From NCBI GenBank assembly GCA_036169595.1, contig CM069767.1:892501-942500 (forward strand): DNA of 50,000 nucleotides. The letters are read 5' to 3'. Under the pieces are notes generated by a model, which had not been told where the DNA came from, searched no databases, and saw only the letters and a program-made list of their open reading frames with translations. The translations under genes and the position numbers were made by a program. The stretch is from Dictyostelium firmibasis (Eukaryota > Evosea > Eumycetozoa > Dictyosteliales > Dictyosteliaceae). This document shows, piece by piece, positions 41,232-50,000 of this stretch; the first letter of the stretch is position 1; every line of letters starts with the position of its first letter.

Positions 41232-44062
41232 GATCATGTTGTTGATCTTGTTGTGGCTTTCTTTTTTTATTTAATTTAATATTTGAAGATTCTAAATATT
41301 CATTCCATTTATCTACAAAACGTTGAGTAAAAGATTGATCAGTAATTGAATTTGAGTGAGAGATTTGAATGAGCATTGCCTCAGGATTTGAGACTATACA
41401 ATCACGAACTTGAATGATCTTTTCAAAAATGAAATCAATCTCTGTTTGATTTTTACTTTTTAAAATGGATTGAATAGATTTTAAGAATTCTTTTTGTTTA
41501 AAAATTGAAATGTTTGCTTCATTTGAGATCTTTGTATTTGGGAATAAGGTACTAACTGAATATAGACCACACATTGTTGTAGAATCATTTTCAATATCTT
41601 GTAGTGTCGTAGAGATATTTGTTATCAATGTTGATAATCTTTTAAGGTTTAAAGAGAAATTAAAGAAACCATTAAAAATCCAATAAATTAAACGATCAAA
41701 TTTCTCTGGTTGACATGATGCTGTAATTCTAAATAGCTCTGAAGATGAACATGTAAAAGTACTATTTGAAAATCCAAGTACAGCTTCATAACTTAAAACT
41801 TCCTCTGCAAATGATTTACAAACTTTTTTATATGGAATCAATACTTTTTCTTCTTTAGAAGAGTTCTCATTTTCTACTAATAGATCAGTTTCAAATAACA
41901 TAACTTGAAAAAGTGTAAACCAAGGACGTAAATGATCTGGTATACTTTGTTGAACATGAAATATAATTGTTGAATGAATGAAATGTGTTGGAACTAATAT
42001 TGTTTGAACTGTGAATGGATTTGGATTCTCTTGAGTATATGCACGTTTTAAAATGGTTTCTGTTTTAATTAATGGTATCTTATTTATATCAAACTCTTTT
42101 TTTGACATTATTTCATTCATTAATTCAGGTGGATAGGATTTATTTGATTCAATTGCATTCTTTAATCTCTCACCAATTAACTTCATACCTTCTTCACCAT
42201 TTTTTTCAATGGTATCTTTCATACGTTGTGTGGTTTCATTTGCAATGGTTTCAGATAATTTTGAATCAGGTTTTAATATGATTTCAACGTATGGTTTTTC
42301 AATGAAATATTGATCTAAAAGGTCAAACCAATATTGATGAGGTTTTTTTAAGAGTTCTTCAAATATTGATTGTAAGAAAAATCTAGATCTAATTTCACGA
42401 TATTCACCTTCTTTTGTTGATGGGAATACAATACAACATAACAAACTACCAAATATTGAACCCAATGGATCCTCTTCTAAACCTTCTAACATTTTTATCA
42501 TTTCTTTATCTATAACTTTTTTAATTGAATCATCTTCAGGAAAACCATTACTCTTTAAATCTTTTAAAACTTTAATTAATCTATCATAAATTGATCTTTC
42601 GTTGAATAAATTATTATCACCTTCATCAATATCATCTTCATCTTCACTTTCTTTTAATTTTAACTCTTCACTTTCTTCTTCTTCATCTTCTTCTTCTTCA
42701 TCATCTTCATCTTCTTCTTCTTCACTTTCATCGTTTTCTTCTTCTTTATTTTCAGTTTTATTATCCTCCATATCATCTTTTTCTTTTTTATTACAACTAT
42801 CTTCATCTGTTGTAGATTGTTGTTTATATTTAACAGGAACACCAGAGAATTCAATTGTAATTTTTGTATCTTTAACTTCATGAACAATACAATAAACACT
42901 ATTGGCCAATGGTATTGTTTTATTAATGAATCTTTGTTGTAATGGTGAAGAAGAATTATCTTGAAGATATCTTAATAAGATTGTCAGTGCTGTGATTGTA
43001 AAGATATCATCAATTGGTGGACCTCTCCAACCAATTGACACACTACCAGTTTCAGATTCCGATGGAAATGGTACTAACGAAGACTTTGATTTCAATAATG
43101 GTGGTATATCTTTTTTCCATGGTACAAAATCAATATCTTCACCTTCCTTATGAAATGGACTTTTAACGAAATCAACATCATCCAATACTTTTAATAAACT
43201 TTCAATGTCAACACAACCTTGAATTACTAATGTCATAAACTTTGGGTCATAAAATTTACCATGATAATCTCTTACCATTTGGTTATTCAATTTTGCAATC
43301 TCTGCTGTTTTACCACCAAATGAATATTGATAACCACAACCATCAAATATATTTCTACACATACTAATCTCTAATAAATCATCTGGTGTATTCTCTCTTG
43401 CTTGCATTTCACATAAAACAACACCTTGATCTTTACCATTTGAATCAATATGATAAACTTCTGTCACTATTGATTAATCAAAAATAAAAATATTAATATA
43501 ATCATATCATATTTATATATTTTTTTTTTATAAAAAAACTTACTAAAATCATTTTCTTTTAAAGTTGGAGTTAAAACGTATTTTAAATAAATTGGTAAAT
43601 AAGTTAAAATACCTTCAGGACCAATTGAATCAATTGAATAACAAGTATGATCCTCTGCAGTGTATGCATTACAAGGTGCTGATAAACAACGATTACTTAA
43701 AACCTCTAAAAACTCTCTATAAGGTATATCATTACAACCTGTAAATATTAAATGTTCTAATGTATGTGGCAATCCTTTATCATTAATTGATTCCGTTGGT
43801 ACCACTATAGATGCATTACACTAAACAATTTGAAAAATTAATTGATTAGTTAGTTTCTAAAACAAATTTTTAAATATATATATAAAATTTCTATTCATTA
43901 TTAAAATATACAAACTTTTGGACCTGGACAATAATTTAAAATTAATGTTAAACCACTTTTTTTGTGAACAAATCTTTTAATGCTAATATCTTTTGCTAGT
44001 GGCAAATCAAATTCATCAATAAATTGAAACTCTTTACTTAACCCTTCATATTTGTTTAACAT
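40417..44062 (-). CDS. M16 metallopeptidase of the yeast YOL098C type
   Basis: Three exons: 43916-44062, 43544-43820 and 40417-43466, about 1157 residues. The first donor is a weaker GTTTGT but is required by the frame, and the second is GTAAGT. The zinc motif is HTLEH at residues 68-72, followed by NAYTAEDHTCYS, typical of the large M16C-like cytosolic branch (S. cerevisiae YOL098C/SDD3 and relatives). Insertions unusual for the family are a long Glu/Asp run (encoded about 42606-42760) and a poly-Gln run (41176-41234). No targeting peptide is visible. The sequence supports zinc peptidase activity, but the substrate is unknown. This is a different branch from the insulysin-type gene at 30032. 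Confidence 0.88.
41176..41234. repeat. CAA repeat encoding poly-Gln
   Basis: A run of about 19 CAA codons on the minus strand within the M16 peptidase gene. It lies in a linker just before the C-terminal M16 domain. Confidence 0.9.
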
Positions 44063-44099
44063 TATTAATTAATTAATACACACTTGCAAACAATTTTTG

Positions 44100-44133
<34 letters not shown>

Positions 44134-44382
44134 TTTGATCATAAAAAATTGAAAAAACTTGAAAAAAAAAAGTAAAAAAAAATTAAAAAATAAAAGAATT
44201 AATTAAATTTTGAGAAAAATGTGAAAATGCAAACCAACATTTTCCGAAAATAAAATAAAAATAAAAAATAAAAATAAAAATAAAAAAAAAAAAAAAAAAA
44301 ACATCCAAAGAACGAGAATGATTGTGGAACATGTTTTTATTGATGTCTTTAAATTTAGGATAAGAAAACTCTAAATTTTTTA
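44063..44382. other. Intergenic: M16 promoter and PARP16-like 3' flank
   Basis: A-rich homopolymer sequence with one mixed patch (44215-44250). I see no gene. Confidence 0.6.
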
Positions 44383-45296
44383 TTAATAAAAGACTCCTTT
44401 GTGAGATATTGAGCTCTTTTTACTTGCAGTTTTAAATGTATTCAATAAGAAATGTGCAACAAAAACAACAAAAACAACCATTAAAAATCTAAATAATGGA
44501 CGTAATTTAACAATTATACTATCGCTACTATTGTTTGTTCTTTGAATAAACGTATCATTACTACTTCCATCACTATTTCTATTAATTTCAATTGTTGGTT
44601 GTTGTTGTAGTAGTTGATTTTGTTCTTGATGAACTATTGAATTTGATTTTATATTTTGTTGTTTTAAATTATTACCATTATTATTTTTAGATTTTATTAA
44701 ATTATTTTGATGATTAGAACTATTGATATCTTCACTAAATAATAACATATATTTAACTCTAATATCCTCTGGGTTATCAGCCAAAATATAACAAGGTGGT
44801 AAAGAACGATCCTTTTCAGTATAGATATGAGCTGATTGATGATGATTGGTTGCAATAACATCAATACCACGTGCTGTCTCTAGTGTATTAATTAAAGTAC
44901 ATGCTGATAAAAATCCAATCTTCTTTTTTGACCACATTGAGTTTGGCCACCATAATTCACTTGTGTTATTATTACTGTTGTTATTGTTGTTTTTTGATGA
45001 TGAACCACCATTACCACCCCACTTAATAAAAGTGGTGGATACTTTACTATCAGAAGAGAAATAAAATCCTTTACCAAATAAACATTCCTCAGAAACAAAT
45101 TGATGAGAGAATCCTCTACCCTTGATAATATTAAACCAATTTTCATTTGCACTCCCATGGTATCCTAACATTGAACCTTTCTCTTTTTCAAGCTCTTTAA
45201 ATTTTCTGTGCCTCTTTTCATGATAACTACTAACCAAAACATTATTATTATTATAATTATTATAATTTATATTGTTGCTACTATTGATACAAAAAC

Positions 45297-45327
<31 letters not shown>

Positions 45328-45374
45328 ATTATTATTATAATTATTATCATTATTATCATTATCATTATCATTAC

Positions 45375-45441
<67 letters not shown>

Positions 45442-46071
45442 GTTATTATTGTTATTATTATTATTATCATTATTATTATTATTATTATTTACATTGTATT
45501 TAATTTTAAATACGAAAGATGGTTTATGTGAAATTTTTAAATGATCAGGTGAATCTTTTAAAAATCCATGTTTTCTTTCAAACTATAATAATGTTATTAG
45601 TATAAGTTATTTATTTTATAATATCATTAATAACAATAATAATAATACCTTTTTATAATCCAAAAATTTAACTGATATACCATCAGATGGTTTTAAAATG
45701 AAATACAATGCTTGAATTGTTTGATGAGATAATTTTGAAAGTGTTTCTTTATTTGAGAGAGAATGTACATTTGGTAATTGTGAAAATGCTGATCTAAGTG
45801 ATTCAAAATTCTTTTGAGGTTGTGTTATTGTAGAGGAGTTTTTATTTTGTGTTGTTGTTGTTATTTGTGGTGGTACATCAATAAATGATGGTGGAAAAGG
45901 GTTACATAGTATATAACTCTTTCTATGAAATATTGTTGTGTAAAATAATGATAATAGAAAATCAGATTCTAACGGCTTTTGTTGAAATTCTAACGACAAT
46001 ATGTCTATAATCTCCTCAATACTTTTGTTTTTATTCTTATTAGTATTAATATTTATATTCAAATCATTCAT
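44383..46071 (-). CDS. PARP16-type tail-anchored mono-ADP-ribosyltransferase
   Basis: Exons 45649-46071 and 44383-45582, phase 0, about 540 residues (human PARP16 has about 320). The N-terminal helical domain has NPFPPSFI and FESLRSAFSQLPN, matching the PARP16 regulatory domain. After a long poly-Asn insert comes the ART fold. It has YHGS (His283), GKGFYFSSD (Tyr315) and PPCYILAD...RVKYMLLFS, the H-Y-Y pattern of mono-ADP-ribosyltransferases. The C-terminus ends in a membrane helix (LFRFLMVVFVVFVAHFLLNTF) and a short tail, like the ER tail anchor of PARP16. Human PARP16 modifies ER stress sensors and import factors, and a similar ER role is inferred. I start at ATG 46071, since the frame upstream has no ATG. 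Confidence 0.88.
45295..45490. repeat. ATT-rich repeat encoding poly-Asn
   Basis: An imperfect ATT repeat broken by ATC and GTT units (Asp and Asn on the minus strand), inserted between the N-domain and the ART domain of the PARP16-like gene. The interruptions suggest it is older than the pure tracts. Confidence 0.9.
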
Positions 46072-46309
46072 TATTATTTTTATATTTTTATTTTGTTGAA
46101 ATTTTTTCAATTTTCTTTTTTTTTATTTTGTTTTTTATAATAAAGATCGTTGATTATAATAATAATAAAAAAAAAAAGAAAAAAATTTTGTAAAAAAAAA
46201 ATTAATTTGGGAATTATTAAAAAAACACAAAAAAATAGAAAAAAAATTAATTTGGGAATTATTAAAAAAAATACAAAAAAAATAAAAAAAAAATATAAAA
46301 AAAACAAAA

Positions 46310-46346
<37 letters not shown>

Positions 46347-47144
46347 CCCAAATAACATTCTTTTTGTTTGATGCGTCACCACCTTTTAACTTAACAGTGC
46401 TTTATTTAATGAACTACTCGTTTTTTTTTTTATTGATGTATTAATAAAGAACCTCTCAATAGATTTACTTTTTTTATAAAAAAAAATAATTTTTTTTTTT
46501 TTTTTTTGTTTTTTATTTTGTTTTTATTGTTTAGTTGTTTTTTGAATCCAAAGAGGTGATATTCAAGATGAGTATATTAAATTATTTTTTTCAAATATTC
46601 CAATTTTTATTACTGTAGTTTTTATTTTTTTTTTTTATTTTATTTTTAATTATTTTTTTTTTATTTTTTTTTTTTAAATAAATGAGTTTATAAATATAGA
46701 TATAAATATGCTATTAAAAAAAAATAAAAATAGAATTCCTCAATTTAGTTTTAATATCCAAAAATCACACCACTTTTTTCGAATAAAGCAAATTTTTTCT
46801 ATTTTTGGTGATTGCCAACAAATGGATCTGTCTTTTCGACCAACAAAAATGAAAAAAACGAAACGAACACACAAAAACCTCAAAAAGATTCTTTTATTTT
46901 ATTTTTATTTTTTTTTTATTTTTTTTCTTTTTTTTTCTTTTCAAATGAAATTTAATTAAATTTAATTTTATTTTTTTTTATTTTTTATTTTTTTTTTTTC
47001 TTTTTTTTTTTGTTGGTTTCGAGGTAATTTTTTTTTTTTTTTTTTCTTTTTTTTATTTTATTTATTTTCAATCAAACCTAAAGTACTTTAATAAAAGTAG
47101 TAAAAATAAAAAGTATGTATATTTTAATTTCTTTTGATTTTAAA

Positions 47145-47181
<37 letters not shown>

Positions 47182-47516
47182 GCCCTTTCAATTTTTTTTT
47201 TTTTTTCTTTTTTATTATTTTTTAGACCTATAACAATGATTTTTTTTCTCTCCAATTTTTTATGTTGTCCCCTCTTTCTTGGCTTTTAAAAAAAAAAAAA
47301 ACAAAAAAAAATAAAAATCTTTTTGCTTTGCAGAATGAATCCTTTTTTTTTTTTAATATATATATATATATATAAATAAAATTTTATCTTTTATCCTTAA
47401 TTTTTTTTCATTATTTTTTAAATTTTATTTTTTACCAAAAAAAACATTTATCCAACTACACATAATTCTATAATTAATTATTTATTATAAACCAAATATC
47501 CCCCACAAACACCTGC

Positions 47517-47549
<33 letters not shown>

Positions 47550-48243
47550 AATTTACCTATATTAGCTCAACATTGATTGATTTTAAATGGTGTTAAATTT
47601 TATTATTTTAATTTTATTTTCATTTTTTTATTTTTATTTTTTTTTTTTTTATTTTTTTTTTTTTTTATTTTTTTTTCTTTGTTTAATTATCTCAAATTGG
47701 AGAGAAACGATTATCATTTATAAAATTATTGTAATTTTCTTTTTCTTGTTTTGGAGTAAAGGTAAACAATGTCTTTCATTTTCCACAATTGTTTTCTTTT
47801 ATGTGAATGAAACCAATCTTTTATTAGTAATGAAACCAAAACAACTAATACGCACAAAACACCACATTCACAACATTACCAATATTATCTTTATTTTAAA
47901 ATAATAAACCAATTAATATAAAATTTAAACACAAAATAAAAAAAAAAAAAAATAAAAATAAAAATAAAAATAAAAAAAATAAAAATAAAAAAAAAAATAA
48001 AAATAAAAATAAAATATTACATTTTAAATTTAACACACAAATTGTTTGTTTTTTTTTATTATTATTATTCATTTATATCAACACAAACAACAATAAAAAC
48101 AACAATAATAAAAATAAAACAAAACAATTAACATTTCTCTCTTTTTCTTAAAAAAACTTAAGACAAAATTTTTTTAAAATTTAAATTCAATATACAAAAC
48201 AAAACGAAATTAATTAATAATAGTAAAATTTATCAAAAAAACA
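46072..48243. other. Long intergenic region, about 2.2 kb
   Basis: The largest gene-free stretch of the window, between the starts of the PARP16-like gene (-) and ornithine aminotransferase (+). It is nearly all homopolymer and A/T blocks. It includes a 45-base tandem duplication at 46192-46287, mixed patches at 46380-46470, 46535-46620 and 46770-46880, and an AAAAAT-type run at 47940-48015. Open frames here are Phe/Lys-rich noise. Confidence 0.6.
46192..46287. repeat. Two-copy tandem duplication, period 45
   Basis: ATTAATTTGGGAATTATTAA occurs at 46201 and again at 46246, with similar A-rich flanks around each copy. Confidence 0.85.
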
Positions 48244-49494
48244 ATGGATCCAATATCATCACAAATTCAAGAATGTACCTCAAAGGAGTTGATTGAGATG
48301 GAGTCAGAATTTGCTGCACACACATATCATCCAATCCCAGTTGTATTTAAAAAGGCATCAGGCGTTCATGTATGGGACGTTGAAGAGAAACAATATTTCG
48401 ACTTTTTAAGTGCATACTCTGCCGTCAATCAAGGACACAGTCATCCAAAGATTGTATCAGCATTGATCACACAAGCACAAAAATGTGCATTGAGTTCACG
48501 TGCCTTTTACAATGAAGTATTCCCACAATACGCCAAATACATTACCGAGTTTTTCGGTTATGAAATGGTTTTACCAATGAACACTGGTGCTGAAGCCGTC
48601 GAAACCAGTATTAAATTAGCACGTAGATGGGGTTACGTCAAGAAGGGAATTGCCGAGGATCAAGCAATTGTCATCAGTTGCAAGGGTTGTTTCCATGGTC
48701 GTACCATTGGTGTCATCTCCATGTCCGACGATCCTTCATCCTACAACAAATACGGTCCATTAATGAATGGTATCATCAAGATCGATTACAACTCTACCCA
48801 ACAATTGGAAGAAGTGCTCTCTCAACATGCTGATCGTGTCTGTGGTTTCATTGTTGAGCCAATTCAAGGTGAGGCCGGTGTCGTTGTACCAGATGAAGGT
48901 TACTTGAAGAAATGTTATGAAATCTGTAAGAAATACAATGTACTCTTGGTTGCCGATGAAATTCAAACCGGTCTTTGTCGTACAGGTAAAATGTTATGCA
49001 GTGATTGGGATGGCATTAAACCAGATCTCGTCTTACTCGGTAAGGCAATCAGTGGTGGTTTGCTCCCAATCTCTGCTGTACTCGGTAGCAAAGACATCAT
49101 GTTAACCATTAAACCAGGTGAACATGGTAGCACCTACGGTGGTTCCCCATTGGCAAGTGCTGTCGCCATGGCTGCACTCGATGTCCTCAAAGAGGAAAAT
49201 CTCGCTGAGAACGCACAAAAATTGGGTGAACACTTCAGAGCTGAAATCTCCAAAATCAATCATCCTGCCATTCAACTCGTTCGTGGTAAAGGTCTCTTAA
49301 ATGCCATCATCATCGATCCAAATTTCACCGTCTCTGCTTGGGATATCTGTATTAAATTTGCTGATAATGGCCTCTTGGCTAAACCAACCCATGATAATAT
49401 CATTCGTTTAGCCCCACCACTCACCATCACCCTCGAACAAATCGATCAATGTGTCTTAATCATTAAAAAAGTTTTTGATTCTTTTAAAAATTAA
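48244..49494 (+). CDS. oatA: Ornithine aminotransferase
   Basis: A single exon encodes 416 residues, full length for the family. This class III PLP aminotransferase interconverts ornithine plus 2-oxoglutarate with glutamate semialdehyde plus glutamate, linking arginine and proline metabolism. Conserved features are [36 protein letters not shown], Asp238 in VADEIQTGL (pairs with the PLP nitrogen) and the PLP-binding Lys267 in LLGKAISGG. The N-terminus lacks a mitochondrial targeting peptide, so cytosolic location is likely, unlike the animal enzyme. The coding sequence is richer in C/G third positions than most of the window, typical of highly expressed Dictyostelium genes. The start context is AAAACAATGG. 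Confidence 0.96.
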   Translation: MDPISSQIQECTSKELIEMESEFAAHTYHPIPVVFKKASGVHVWDVEEKQYFDFLSAYSAVNQGHSHPKIVSALITQAQKCALSSRAFYNEVFPQYAKYITEFFGYEMVLPMNTGAEAVETSIKLARRWGYVKKGIAEDQAIVISCKGCFHGRTIGVISMSDDPSSYNKYGPLMNGIIKIDYNSTQQLEEVLSQHADRVCGFIVEPIQGEAGVVVPDEGYLKKCYEICKKYNVLLVADEIQTGLCRTGKMLCSDWDGIKPDLVLLGKAISGGLLPISAVLGSKDIMLTIKPGEHGSTYGGSPLASAVAMAALDVLKEENLAENAQKLGEHFRAEISKINHPAIQLVRGKGLLNAIIIDPNFTVSAWDICIKFADNGLLAKPTHDNIIRLAPPLTITLEQIDQCVLIIKKVFDSFKN

Positions 49495-50000
49495 AAATCT
49501 TCACTTTTTTTCTATATAATAATAATAATAATAATAATATATTAATAAATTATATTAGTTTATTTTTCAGATTTATTAAAAATTAATTTGAAAAAAAAAA
49601 AAGACAAAAGAGTTTATTTTTTTTTTTTTTTTTTTTTTGTATTTATTTGCATCACTATTAGATAAAAAGTTTTTTATTTTATTTTCTAAGATCAATTATA
49701 TCACAATAAATAATTAAAGATTTTGAAAATAATAAGATTTTCGGTGATTGTATCTTTTGTGATAAAAAAAAAAATCGCCTCACTAGTGATCCACCCAAAA
49801 AAAGTCATTGGCCATTATCTCCATTTTTTTTAATAAAATAAATTATTAAGTGAGGGGCATACTTACCAACAACCCCTTTAAAATATATTCCTCTAAATTT
49901 TGTCTTTTTTTTTTTTTTCCTTATTAAATAATTTTTTCACACTTTTTATTATTATAATAATGATTTACTTTTATATTTTTTTAAATTGTTAAAAGCAAAA
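49495..50000. other. 3' flank of oatA and a GC-richer structured patch
   Basis: An AT-rich 3' flank is followed at 49770-49880 by a mixed-sequence element with self-complementary segments and a CTTACC box (GGTAAG on the minus strand). No protein frame is visible. The rest is A/T-rich to the window edge. Confidence 0.5.

Noticed and set aside
46107-46382. Minus-strand frame of 91 codons with a repeated LIIPKLIFFL
   Set aside because: The repeat is explained by the 45-base tandem duplication in A/T-rich DNA, not by a protein.
47587-47904. Plus-strand frame of 105 codons before oatA
   Set aside because: Phe/Leu/Tyr-rich translation of T runs. The second half is mixed but shows no recognisable feature.
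49765-49800. GGGTGGATCAC on the minus strand, resembling a primate Alu segment
   Set aside because: The match is short and Alu does not occur in amoebae, so it is chance.
49849-49876. ATACTTACC, the same as the 5' end of U1 snRNA
   Set aside because: The following bases do not match U1, and no Sm site or U1 stem-loops follow. A splice-donor-like sequence on the other strand explains it equally well.

Overview
The window is nuclear DNA from a dictyostelid social amoeba, almost certainly Dictyostelium, and most likely D. discoideum. The intergenic DNA is extremely AT-rich and full of long A or T homopolymers. There are many pure (AAT/ATT)n tracts, some read as long poly-Asn runs inside proteins, and CAA-type runs read as poly-Gln. 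Genes are compact, with short AT-rich GT...AG introns of about 65-260 bases, and codon use strongly favours A/T at third positions. There is no operon structure, rRNA or CRISPR array, and I recognised no tRNA gene.

Layout, left to right. 1-3001 (+) is the 3' part of an ABCC/MRP-type ABC transporter. 3294-4586 (-) is a secreted, probably GPI-anchored protein. 5757-8426 (+) is a RhoGAP-domain protein that lacks the usual catalytic residues. 8572-9297 (-) is a decayed membrane-protein gene. 9490-11301 (-) is a CUE/CCCH/Smr RNA-binding protein with a giant poly-Asn tract. 11883-13811 (-) is an MFS transporter. 15121-17005 (-) is an intact-looking delta-endotoxin-like gene of probable bacterial ancestry. 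17563-20313 (-) is a 916-residue Dictyostelium-type protein of unknown role. 21241-23559 (+) is HRD1, the ERAD ubiquitin ligase, in five exons. 23909-24650 (+) is a four-span membrane protein. 24954-29017 (+) is a Rif1-like HEAT-repeat protein. 30032-33170 (+) is an insulin-degrading-enzyme-type M16 peptidase. 34134-36770 (+) is a STE20/PAK-type kinase. 37051-37359 and 38179-38480 (both -) are two tiny paralogous tail-anchored protein genes, each starting in an 8-base exon. 39291-40157 (+) is an acidic, probably nuclear protein. 40417-44062 (-) is a second M16 peptidase, of the yeast YOL098C type. 44383-46071 (-) is a PARP16-type mono-ADP-ribosyltransferase. 48244-49494 (+) is ornithine aminotransferase.

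Spliced models were built by hand. I looked for GT/AG sites that keep the frame and, where possible, restore a conserved motif. The clearest case is the M16 peptidase at 30032, where the acceptor at 30608-30609 restores the family's TNYYF block. The genes are independent housekeeping or lineage-specific genes. Loose themes are ER membrane biology (HRD1, PARP16-like, the tail-anchored pair) and two unrelated M16 peptidases.

The least ordinary items are the twin 8-base-exon genes, the RhoGAP domain with both key catalytic positions replaced, the toxin-fold gene with introns and a signal peptide, a near-perfect 69-base hairpin, an isolated G-run array, and a GC-richer structured element at the right end.
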